NCBI GenBank assembly: GCA_022354845.1
Contig: CP031970.1
Coordinates: 372,001 to 436,000, forward strand
DNA from: Streptococcus suis
GTDB lineage: Bacteria > Bacillota > Bacilli > Lactobacillales > Streptococcaceae
Direction: 5' to 3'
Length of the DNA: 64,000 nt
The position numbers and the translations under genes are program-made. This document shows positions 7,810-14,502 of the stretch, one piece after another; position 1 is the stretch's first letter, and each line of letters begins with the position of its first letter. The notes beneath the pieces are model-generated. The model was not told the origin of the DNA and made no database searches. It was given only the letters and a program-made list of their open reading frames with translations.

Positions 7810-7902
7810 ATGAATTGGCAAACAATAATCGCACAGTTAAAAGAACACGTGAAACTCGTGATTGGCATCGGGCTTATCCTGATTTTGGGCGTCTTTTTTT
7901 AG
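7810..7902 (+). pseudogene. 30-codon membrane-anchor fragment
   Basis: ATG 7810 has a GAGGTGA ribosome binding site. The frame reads MNWQTIIAQLKEHVKLVIGI and continues as one hydrophobic helix to TAG 7900. The stop is formed exactly where the IS5-type end (AGGGCACCTCTAATAAC, 7901-7917) begins, so this is the N-terminus of a larger anchored protein truncated by that element. Short cytoplasmic start plus one helix is compatible with a ComEA-like anchor, but this is a guess. Confidence 0.5.
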
Positions 7903-8249
7903 GGCACCTCTAATAACTACCAATTAATTCACCTCTAAATGAAATTAGAAAAAAACACAGAAAACTAAGCATAGTCTACTGTGTTTTTCTTTATGTTACA
8001 GACGCCGCTTGACTGTTTATTCTTATTTTAGACAGATTACCGCCATGTTTTGAGATTTAAACGTTTAACTTGTTCGTACCTCAATAAGTTATAAGTCAGA
8101 TTTGTAAGGTCAGTATTTAAAACAGCTCGATCGAATCCAATAGAACGTAAACTAGAACCATGCATTGAATTTTCAACAAAGCCAAATACATGTTCAATAC
8201 GGACACGTATTTTCGAAATGATTTTATTAAACATTTTAGCCTGATTCAC
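7901..8249 (-). mobile_element. IS5-type element, 3' fragment
   Basis: The fragment contains a terminal sequence (AGGGCACCTCT..., from 7901) and, on the minus strand from ~8249 to 8037, the last ~70 codons of an IS5-type transposase (KIRVRIEHVFGFVENSMHG, then LTNLTYNLLRYEQV). The R..EHVFG and NL.YNL.R blocks are the E-containing C-terminal region of that family. The upstream part has been replaced by an IS982-type fragment with a junction near 8240. Confidence 0.65.
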
Positions 8250-8610
8250 TGACTAAAGCATGACATTTACAGCCATAAAAGTACTGACCTTTGGTAGCAT
8301 TGTAGCCAATATTTGCATAGTCGCCCAAAACTTTGCTTCTAAAATTACGAATCGGCTGACACAAAGGAATGGGAAAGCTGTCAATAATAGACACATCAAT
8401 CCCTTCAACTTCTTTAAAGACGAGAGCTTGGCGAATGAGTTGAATACTCGGTAAGAGTGCATTACAACGACGAACAAAGCGAGAATATTCTAGAAAATTA
8501 GGGAATAGACTTTGAGCCAATTGGTGCTTTGCTTTAAGTGTTTCACTAAAATGAAGCACTCCCCACAGGTAACAAGTAATCACTAAACAGTCAGATGTTG
8601 CATGATGGAA
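8236..8610 (-). pseudogene. IS982-type transposase, internal fragment
   Basis: The frame contains HFSETLKAKHQLAQSLFPNF, as in the copy at 9718, and extends further: VSIIDSFPIPLCQPIRNF and GYNATKGQYFYGCKCHAL. DSFP with the first catalytic Asp and the YFYG..H block identify the IS982 family. It stops at TGA 8236 after VSESG, at the junction with the IS5-type tail, and homology to the other copies fades above ~8610. Both ends are missing, so it is inert. Confidence 0.75.
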
Positions 8611-8659
8611 AGTTCGATTTGTGTTTCTTTGGTCTTACGCGTGATGTGTGATATGCGTG

Positions 8660-9406
8660 TCATAACAGATTCTCCTTAGTTTTTTTAAATATCAAATGAT
8701 GTAATCGTGCGACTGGATACAGCGTTTGGTCTTTCGCTACTTTTTGTTCTAACTTAAGCATGGGTTGATACCAGTTGTCTGTTTCTTTGATTTCTGCGTT
8801 TTGTGAAATACCGTAAAAATGACGAATTCCAAATTTTTCTTGGAGTTTCAGTTTGTAATTTGCCACAAAATCTGTCAGCCAATCATCGTCATAAACTAGG
8901 ATATCGCCGTGGTTGTGAGAAGCGACAGATTCATTTTCATAAACATCAAGCGCTGCCTGCGGATTATCACGTCCTGCTGCCATTTCTATCATGCTACCGT
9001 ACTTACTGTGCTTGACAATAGAAAGCGTGCCGCCATCTGTCAAAAGTGGCAAGAGTAATTCCAACACGACTTTTCGGTCAGGGACGTATTCTAGGACATT
9101 GTGAATGAGAATTACGTCGTAACGCTCATTTTTAACAGTTTCTGCAAAGTCGTCAAAAGTTCCTGTCAACTGACGAAAAGTTTGGTCAGACATCATCTCG
9201 AGTTTTTCTACGTCAGGCTCATAGCCCGTGACTTCAAATCCCTGTTCCATCAAAAATGTTTCAGTCCGACCAAATCCAGAGCCGAAACTCAGAATTTTTG
9301 AATCTTTTGTCAAATTTGGTAGGAGCTGTGGAAAAAGTAAGTCATAGAACATCCGACCCCATGGTTTTTCGAAAACTTCTGCGTAATAATTTTCTTGTTT
9401 TGTCAT
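8660..9406 (-). CDS. Class I SAM-dependent methyltransferase
   Basis: A 248-residue protein with a Rossmann methyltransferase core. Motif I reads ILSFGSGFGRTE (~38-49), the acidic motif II region is VTGYEPD, and the motif IV-like segment is YDVILIHNVLEYV. The C-terminal half has no recognised partner domain. Substrate unknown; UbiE/small-molecule or rRNA-type activity are both possible. It stands alone between an IS982 fragment and a hisD remnant, so it is a surviving island of the older chromosome. Confidence 0.8.
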   Translation of the reverse strand: MTKQENYYAEVFEKPWGRMFYDLLFPQLLPNLTKDSKILSFGSGFGRTETFLMEQGFEVTGYEPDVEKLEMMSDQTFRQLTGTFDDFAETVKNERYDVILIHNVLEYVPDRKVVLELLLPLLTDGGTLSIVKHSKYGSMIEMAAGRDNPQAALDVYENESVASHNHGDILVYDDDWLTDFVANYKLKLQEKFGIRHFYGISQNAEIKETDNWYQPMLKLEQKVAKDQTLYPVARLHHLIFKKTKENLL

Positions 9407-9501
9407 GTTTTTCTACCTACTATTTTTCTTATTCAATATTTTAAAATCCATGTGGTTCCTCACGCCTTGACCAATAAATTTTGAAAATCTTGTCTCAAGT
9501 A

Positions 9502-9627
9502 TTACATTTCATCAAATCTCACAGAAATTGATTTAGCATGAGCCGTCAATCCTTCTGATTTTGCAAATGTCTCAACATCCTCTTTAAAGTCAGCCAAAAC
9601 TTCTTTAGGATAATAGCTATAAGTTGA
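9502..9627 (-). pseudogene. hisD: hisD (histidinol dehydrogenase) C-terminal remnant
   Basis: On the minus strand the frame reads STYSYYPKEVLADFKEDV, then ETFAKSEGLTAHAKSIS and VRFDEM before TAA. EGLTAHA and the closing S..VR are the hallmark C-terminus of histidinol dehydrogenase. Similarity begins exactly at the IS982-type boundary (9627), so ~90% of the gene was removed or separated by the insertion. No other his gene is in the window. Histidine synthesis from this locus is not possible. Confidence 0.7.
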
Positions 9628-10035
9628 ACCCGAATTGCTAGTTAATTTCATTGGAAAATAAATAAGTCGTGCTATCCTAATCTTAAGCCACTAAGCATTA
9701 GAAAGCGCACGACTTATATGACTTATAATAGCACACTTCCAAAAGTTTTTGTTTATTTACTGACAACCATTGAGACGCTTTATCAAACGAGTGTTCCCCT
9801 TGAGGTTCAAAACCGAAAGAACGTCCATCTCGCAACATCAGATTGCTTAGTTATCGCTTGTTACCTGTGGGGCGTACTGCATTTTAGTGAAACGCTTAAA
9901 GCTAAGCACCAATTGGCCCAAAGTTTATTTCCTAATTTCCTAGAATATTCTCGCTTTGTCCGCCGTTGTAATGCCCTCTTACCGAGTATCCAAGTCATTC
10001 GCCAAGCACTCGTCTTTAAAGAGGTTGAAGGAATT
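9627..10035 (+). mobile_element. IS982-type element, 5' part with truncated transposase
   Basis: The element end is at 9627, shared with the copy at 1-274. The transposase starts at ATG 9718 (MTYNSTLPKV) and runs through ALVFKEVEGI (10035), then loses homology with the copy at 8236-8610 just before the catalytic IDSFP block. The sequence after 10036 is unrelated. The transposase has no catalytic residues. Confidence 0.75.
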
Positions 10036-10603
10036 AGATGTTTGCTCTATATAAAATACCATCATTACTTTTGAAAGTAGAGATGGTGCTATGTTTTATT
10101 AATTTAATCACAGTTGTTGCGACATAGGGCAGATTTATGATATATCTGACTCGCATTAGTTTATTTTCTAGAAAAATTTACCCTATTTAGTTGAAACTTT
10201 GTAAATAATTGGTAGTTAATAGTGACTTGATTAAAGGTATTTGAGCTAGTTTAGTTAGTAGGTTCGACAAACCAAGTCTTAAGAAATGAAGTATCCATAA
10301 CTAGGATTCTTGCCCCGAATTGGCCCCCAATTTTGAGGAAACATGAAGAATTTTAGTGATACTAAGTTATATTACTAATAATTAAGAATCCTTTAATAAT
10401 GGGTATTAAGATGCTTAAGGAAGAACCAAGAATATTTAAATTATATTCAGCAAACAAAGCTTAATTCGTTTTACATCTCTAACCTAGCGAAATGCTAGGT
10501 TTTTTTGTTGCGTGGCGTGTATGTTGTGTATCAAAGGCGAAAGTCCTCCATGGCCACCTGCCTACAGGGGAAGTCAATAGAACTTTCTAACAAGCCTGAT
10601 TAC
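10036..10603. other. Gene-free junk between two IS elements
   Basis: No convincing gene. Visible items are an imperfect palindrome at ~10055-10093 (ACCATC ... TACTTTTGAAAGTA ... GATGGT), and an 11-codon frame from ATG 10343 (MKNFSDTKLYY) preceded by GAGGA. There is also a terminator-like hairpin CCTAGC gaaat GCTAGG followed by seven T (10485-10507). From 10510 to 10600 a structured-looking stretch with CACCTGCC / ACAGGGG segments remains unexplained. Probably debris from several insertions. Confidence 0.4.
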
Positions 10604-11100
10604 TATTGTCGATTGAAACAAGAACAGGACAGAAGTGCCTCAAGAAAAGTATCGCAATTTGGCAATACTTTTCTGAGGTGTTTTTTGATTTGAGCCCATG
10701 TTTTCTCAATAGGATTATACTCAGGTGAGTAAGGTGGAAGCGGTAAAAGTCTATGACCCCGCTCCTTGCATAACTCTTTTAGCTTATTCATCCTATGTTG
10801 CATTATACATAATGATAACAGATGGTTTATCTAAAGTGGGTAGTAAAAATATTTTAAACCAAACTTCGAAAAAGTCACTAGTCATGGTTTCTTTGTAGGT
10901 CATCGGGGCTATAATCTCACCGTTTATTAGACCTGCAACTAAAGATATCCGCTGGAATATTCTTCCAGAGATTTGACCTGTGATTAACTGACCTTTCAAA
11001 GATCGACTATATTCTCGATGAAAATATGTCTCAGACCCTGTTTCGTCAATATAAACATGTGTCAGGTGACTTAAGTTATTAAATTCTTTAAGAAACTGAT
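10603..11100 (-). pseudogene. IS630 transposase orf2, frameshifted and with mutated catalytic Asp
   Basis: The DDE half is recognisable: YIDETGSETYFHREYSRS (first Asp, ~11060), then PSVIIMYNAT and stop at ~10793. In a new frame it continues RMNKLKELCKERGH and LPPYSPEYNPIEKTW with the third acidic residue. The expected second-Asp motif is DNA.(F)H, but the codon reads TAT (Tyr) in MYNAT, and about four bases are missing directly after it. Two independent lesions therefore inactivate the enzyme. Confidence 0.8.
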
Positions 11101-11498
11101 TTACTTTCTCAGGGTCTTGTTTATAGTAGGTGCAGCTCCTTTTTTTCGAGTATATCCCATAGCTTTGAGAGCGTAATGAATAGCTGTTGGATGACAGCCA
11201 AATTCGGAAGCTATTTCAGTCAAAAAAGCATCTGGATGAGCATCAAGATAGTTCTTTAATTTTTCTCTATCAACTTTTCTCGGTTTGGTTCCCTTAACTT
11301 GGTGATGAAGCTCGCCTGTAGTCTCCTTTAATTTTAGCCATTGATAGATGGTGTTGCGTGAAATATCGAAAACAACAGATGCTTCAGTAATACTGCTAGT
11401 TTTCTCATAGTATGCGAGAACTTTTTTACGAAAATCTAATGAATATGCCATAAGTACATTATACCACAGATGTACTGTTTTTGTTTCATTTTACTATA
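10604..11498 (-). mobile_element. IS630-family element (IS630-Spn1-like), 895 bp, inactive
   Basis: Imperfect ~28-bp terminal repeats face inward. The left end contains TTGAAACAAGAACAGGACA; the right end, read on the minus strand, contains ATGAAACAAAAACAGTACA. Length and two-frame organisation match IS630-Spn1-type elements. The right end sits inside a class C sortase gene. The transposase is broken (see orf2), so mobility would require a helper. Confidence 0.82.
11101..11451 (-). CDS. IS630-type transposase orf1 (DNA-binding)
   Basis: 116 residues: two HTH regions (SITEASVVFDISRNTIYQW and FLTEIASEFGCHPTAIHY) as in the N-terminal half of IS630-Spn1-type transposases, starting MAYSLDFRKKVLAYYEK. 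It ends INKTLRK and stop, with the orf2 frame following in -1, so frameshifting would normally join the two. The frame itself is undamaged, but the catalytic half is not functional. Confidence 0.85.
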   Translation of the reverse strand: MAYSLDFRKKVLAYYEKTSSITEASVVFDISRNTIYQWLKLKETTGELHHQVKGTKPRKVDREKLKNYLDAHPDAFLTEIASEFGCHPTAIHYALKAMGYTRKKGAAPTINKTLRK

Positions 11499-11900
11499 AA
11501 TGAGACCTTGACATATGAGGTTGATCAAATAAGAGTTGTTTTTCCGACAAATTTAACCGATTTGGCGATGGTGAATGATGAGGATTATTGTACGTGGGTA
11601 ACTTGTACTCCTTATGAAATTAATGCTCACCGACTGCTAGTTCGTGGTCATCGTATTTCTAATGTCGATGGGGATGTGAAGCTAGTAGCTGATGCTTTAC
11701 AAATTAAGCCACTTCTTGTAGCACTGATTTTAGCGATACCTGTTTTGCTCGGTTTGATTTTGTTTACCTATGTTTCGACCAGTTCATTTATCCAAAAGCG
11801 GAAAGTAAATTTTGAAGAATATGATGGGCTAAATTATAGAATGGATGGACTTCATGCACAGGTAGTATCTGCTATGGGAGAGGATATGAAGAGGATATAA
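11499..11900 (+). pseudogene. Class C sortase, C-terminal half, disrupted by IS630
   Basis: From the IS630 end the frame reads ETLTYEVDQIRVVFPTN, then TWVTCTPYEINAHRLLVRG, the catalytic TLxTC and R motif of pilus-polymerising (class C) sortases, followed by a C-terminal membrane helix (LVALILAIPVLLGLILFTYV) and a cytoplasmic tail. Class C sortases have ~280 residues; only ~134 remain, and the lid and catalytic His part are gone. An apparent TTG start at 11481 lies in the IS and is fortuitous. This indicates a former pilus locus. Confidence 0.85.
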
Positions 11901-11927
11901 AGAAAGAAAAGATTTTGAGGAGTGAAA

Positions 11928-11996
11928 ATGAATAGCAGATTAGATCATTTCCATCGTTTTCCTTTACAAGTAATGAGAGATATGTTAGAATGTTAG
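11928..11996 (+). CDS. 22-codon ORF after the sortase remnant
   Basis: ATG 11928 with GAGGAG eight bases upstream opens MNSRLDHFHRFPLQVMRD, ending LEC at TAG 11994. There is no recognisable motif. It is listed because the ribosome binding site is good and the spacing to the sortase stop (27 bases) would fit an operon. It may be the beginning of a deleted pilus-cluster gene. Confidence 0.25.
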   Translation: MNSRLDHFHRFPLQVMRDMLEC

Positions 11997-12010
11997 GAGT
12001 TAATAATGAG

Positions 12011-12090
12011 AAGGGGGGTTGGCGTTAGTCAACCCTTTCCCTATACACTGATTTCTACATGTAAATAGAAGGTGTTGTGTGTGTATAGGG
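12011..12090 (+). promoter_or_regulatory. rimP-nusA operon leader, two stem-loops
   Basis: GGGTTG (12016-12021) pairs with CAACCC (12030-12035). CCCTATACAC (12039-12048) pairs with GTGTATAGGG (12081-12090), and TTCTA/TAGAA nests within. Neither is followed by a T-run, so these are not simple terminators. They sit 90-160 bases upstream of rimP and look like a structured 5' leader. Confidence 0.5.
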
Positions 12091-12142
12091 TGTGGTAAAC
12101 AAGGAATATGGTTATCCAATGGTAGAGATGATTATTTGGAAA

Positions 12143-12172
12143 CCTATTTCTACCTACTGCAGAAATAGGAGG
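12143..12172 (+). promoter_or_regulatory. Hairpin overlapping the rimP ribosome binding site
   Basis: CCTATTTCT (12143-12151) pairs perfectly with AGAAATAGG (12161-12169); the last bases belong to the rimP Shine-Dalgarno AGGAGG (12167-12172). When folded, half of the site is paired, which would lower translation initiation. Confidence 0.5.
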
Positions 12173-12177
12173 TGTTT

Positions 12178-12648
12178 ATGTCATCAATTATTGATTTGGT
12201 CACAGCAGCAATTACCCCCGCAATTCAAGCTCCGCATGAGTTGGTAGATGTGGAATATGGTAAGATGGGCGGTGACTACATTTTATCCATTTTTGTCGAT
12301 AAAGAGGGAGGGATTTCTCTTCAAGATACGGCAGATTTGTCAGAAGTCATTAGTCCAATTTTGGATACGATTAAGCCGGACCCATTTCCGGAGCAGTATA
12401 TGTTGGAAGTAACAAGTCCAGGTTTGGAACGTCCTTTAAAAACGGCAGATGCTGTTAAAAAGGCAGTTGGAAAGTACATCCATGTCAAGCTCTATCAGGC
12501 AATTGATAAAATCAAGGTTTTCGAAGGGACTTTGCTCTCCTTTGATGGAACAGACCTGATTATGGAATATATGGATAAAACCCGCAAGAAGGAAGTGACG
12601 ATTCCTTACCAGACGGTGGCTAAGGCCCGATTGGCTGTCAAATTGTAA
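12178..12648 (+). CDS. rimP: Ribosome maturation factor RimP
   Basis: 156 residues with the two-domain RimP fold. The N-terminal domain reads [21 protein letters not shown] and then the conserved [12 protein letters not shown]; the C-terminal SH3-like domain follows. RimP acts in maturation of the 30S subunit. First gene of rimP-nusA-rnpM-ylxQ-infB-rbfA. ATG 12178 is preferred over the GTG at 12172 because the GTG lies inside the AGGAGG ribosome binding site, whereas the ATG is five bases after it. Confidence 0.95.
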   Translation: MSSIIDLVTAAITPAIQAPHELVDVEYGKMGGDYILSIFVDKEGGISLQDTADLSEVISPILDTIKPDPFPEQYMLEVTSPGLERPLKTADAVKKAVGKYIHVKLYQAIDKIKVFEGTLLSFDGTDLIMEYMDKTRKKEVTIPYQTVAKARLAVKL

Positions 12649-12702
12649 TAGGTTGCGATACTCAATCGTATTAGAGTATGTTAATGGATTTTAGACTTTA
12701 AG

Positions 12703-12734
12703 AAAGGACCTTTTGAGCGCAAAAGGAAAACAAC
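12703..12734 (+). promoter_or_regulatory. nusA translation-initiation hairpin with two Shine-Dalgarno sites
   Basis: AGAAAGGA (12701-12708) is followed at once by CCTTTTG-AGCG-CAAAAGG (12709-12726) and then AAAACAAC-ATG. The second arm itself supplies AAAAGGA nine bases before the ATG. With the hairpin formed, the first site would lie eight bases from the ATG through the stem and the second would be paired; unfolded, only the second is correctly spaced. Confidence 0.55.
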
Positions 12735-13877
12735 ATGAGTAAAGAAATGCTAGAAGCCTTCAGTATTTTAGAGGAAGACATGGGTATTAACAAAGCGGAC
12801 ATCATTGATGCTGTAACAGAATCACTTCGTTCAGCTTATAAACGCCGTTATGGTCAATCAGAATCAGCAGTGATTGAATTTGACGAGAAAAAAGGCGATT
12901 TCCATGTATTTACTGTTCGTGAAGTAGTAGATGAAGTATTTGATAGCCGACTAGAAATTAGTCTAAAAGATGCCTTGGCTATTTCATCAGCTTATGAAAT
13001 GGGTGACAAAATTAAATTCCAAGAAGACCCAGCGGAATTTGGGCGTGTGGCTGCTCAATCAGCTAAACAAACCATCATGGAAAAAATGCGCAAACAAAAG
13101 CGTGCCATTACCTTCAATACTTACAAGCAACATGAAAATGAAATCATGTCAGGTACGGTAGAGCGTTTCGACAATCGCTTTATCTATGTCAACCTTGGTA
13201 CAATTGAAGCTCAGTTATCAAAACAGGATCAAATTCCTGGTGAGGTTTTCCAATCTCATGATCGCATCGAAGTCTATGTCTACAAGGTAGAAGACAATGG
13301 TCGTGGTGTTAACGTATTTGTCAGTCGTAGCCATCCAGAAATGATCAAACGCCTCATGGAACAGGAAATTCCAGAAGTATACGATGGAACAGTTGAAATC
13401 ATGAGTGTTGCCCGTGAAGCTGGAGACCGTACGAAAGTGGCTGTTCGTAGCCATAATCCAAATGTAGATGCTATTGGTACTATCGTTGGTCGTGGTGGTT
13501 CAAATATTAAGAAAATCACTAGCAAATTCCATCCAGCTCGTTATGATGCTAAGAATGACCGCATGATTCCTACTGAGGAAAATATTGACGTTATCGAGTG
13601 GGTAGCTGACGAAGCTGAGTTCATCTACAATGCGCTTGCACCTGCTGAAGTTGATCAAGTATTGTTTGATACTGAAGATGGAAAACATGCTACAGTCGTT
13701 GTACCAGATGATAAGTTATCATTGGCAATTGGTCGTCGTGGCCAGAACGTTCGTTTGGCAGCACATTTGACAGGATTCCGTATCGACATCAAGTCAGCAT
13801 CAGAATACGAAGCATTTGAAGCTGAGCAATATGCGACGGACGAAGTTGTAGAAGAAGTCGCAGAAGAACAAGAATAA
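12735..13877 (+). CDS. nusA: Transcription elongation/termination factor NusA
   Basis: 380 residues. The N-terminal RNA polymerase-binding domain (~1-125) is followed by an S1 domain (GTVERFDNRFIYVNLG), KH1 (DAIGTIVGRGGSNIKKI) and KH2 (DDKLSLAIGRRGQNVRLA), and an acidic tail (EEVAEEQE). The AR repeats of the E. coli protein are absent, as usual in Firmicutes. It binds RNA polymerase and nascent RNA to modulate pausing and termination. It sits in its conserved place between rimP and ylxR. Confidence 0.97.
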   Translation: MSKEMLEAFSILEEDMGINKADIIDAVTESLRSAYKRRYGQSESAVIEFDEKKGDFHVFTVREVVDEVFDSRLEISLKDALAISSAYEMGDKIKFQEDPAEFGRVAAQSAKQTIMEKMRKQKRAITFNTYKQHENEIMSGTVERFDNRFIYVNLGTIEAQLSKQDQIPGEVFQSHDRIEVYVYKVEDNGRGVNVFVSRSHPEMIKRLMEQEIPEVYDGTVEIMSVAREAGDRTKVAVRSHNPNVDAIGTIVGRGGSNIKKITSKFHPARYDAKNDRMIPTEENIDVIEWVADEAEFIYNALAPAEVDQVLFDTEDGKHATVVVPDDKLSLAIGRRGQNVRLAAHLTGFRIDIKSASEYEAFEAEQYATDEVVEEVAEEQE

Positions 13878-13893
13878 GGCAAAAGGAGCAACC

Positions 13894-14190
13894 ATGGCAA
13901 AAGCTAGAAAAATACCCTTGCGCAAGTCTGTGGTGTCCGGTGAAATCATCGACAAACGGGATTTGCTCCGTATTGTAAAAAATAAAGAAGGCCAAGTATT
14001 TATCGATCCAACTGGCAAGGCAAATGGGCGTGGAGCCTATATTAAGCTCGATAATGAGGAAGCAATTCAGGCGAAAAAACGTCATGTTTTCGACCGTTCC
14101 TTCAGTATGGAAGTAGCTGAGGAGTTTTATGATGAGTTGATTGCCTATGTTGATCATAAGGTCAAGAGGAGAGAACTTGGACTCGAATAA
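13894..14190 (+). CDS. rnpM: YlxR/RnpM, RNase P modulator
   Basis: 98 residues of the DUF448 family, with the basic N-terminus (ARKIPLRKSVVSGEI) and the conserved GRGAYIKLD loop. In Bacillus this small RNA-binding protein interacts with RNase P RNA. Its position between nusA and the L7Ae-like gene is conserved in Firmicutes. It starts at ATG 13894 with AAAGGAG at 13881-13887, and the stop overlaps the beginning of the next gene. Confidence 0.93.
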   Translation: MAKARKIPLRKSVVSGEIIDKRDLLRIVKNKEGQVFIDPTGKANGRGAYIKLDNEEAIQAKKRHVFDRSFSMEVAEEFYDELIAYVDHKVKRRELGLE

Positions 14191-14485
14191 GAGATGGAAA
14201 ATCTTAAATCTATTGGGATTGGCGCAGCGTGCTGGTCGTCTCACCTCTGGTGAGGACTTGGTTGTTGAAGCAATCCAAAAAGGGCAGGCAAAGTTGGTGT
14301 TTTTAGCCAACGATGCGGCTGAAAATTTAAGTAAAAAAGTAACAGATAAAAGTCATACCTATCAAGTAGAAGTTGTAACAATGTTTTCAACACTGGAATT
14401 GAGTGCAGCTGTCGGCAAGGCTAGAAAAGTCATTGCAGTGACAGACGCTGGATTTACAAAGAAGATGAGGTCTATTATGGAATAG
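14177..14485 (+). CDS. ylxQ: YlxQ, L7Ae-family RNA-binding protein
   Basis: 102 residues of the L7Ae/L30e fold ([18 protein letters not shown]..., with [17 protein letters not shown]). Family members bind kink-turn RNA. I place the start at TTG 14177 because AGAGGAG lies at 14165-14171 and family proteins begin at this point; the longer in-frame ATG at 14141 would add 12 residues not found in the family. The start overlaps the end of rnpM by 14 bases, consistent with coupling. Confidence 0.88.
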   Translation: MDSNKRWKILNLLGLAQRAGRLTSGEDLVVEAIQKGQAKLVFLANDAAENLSKKVTDKSHTYQVEVVTMFSTLELSAAVGKARKVIAVTDAGFTKKMRSIME

Positions 14486-14502
14486 AACAGGAGGACAAGG
14501 CA

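Noticed and set aside
10508..10603. Group II intron fragment
   Set aside because: Some segments look intron-like, but no domain V, no boundary sequence and no reverse transcriptase were found.
10505..10693. 62-codon plus-strand ORF
   Set aside because: It crosses the IS630 terminal repeat, has no family features, and lies antisense to the transposase.
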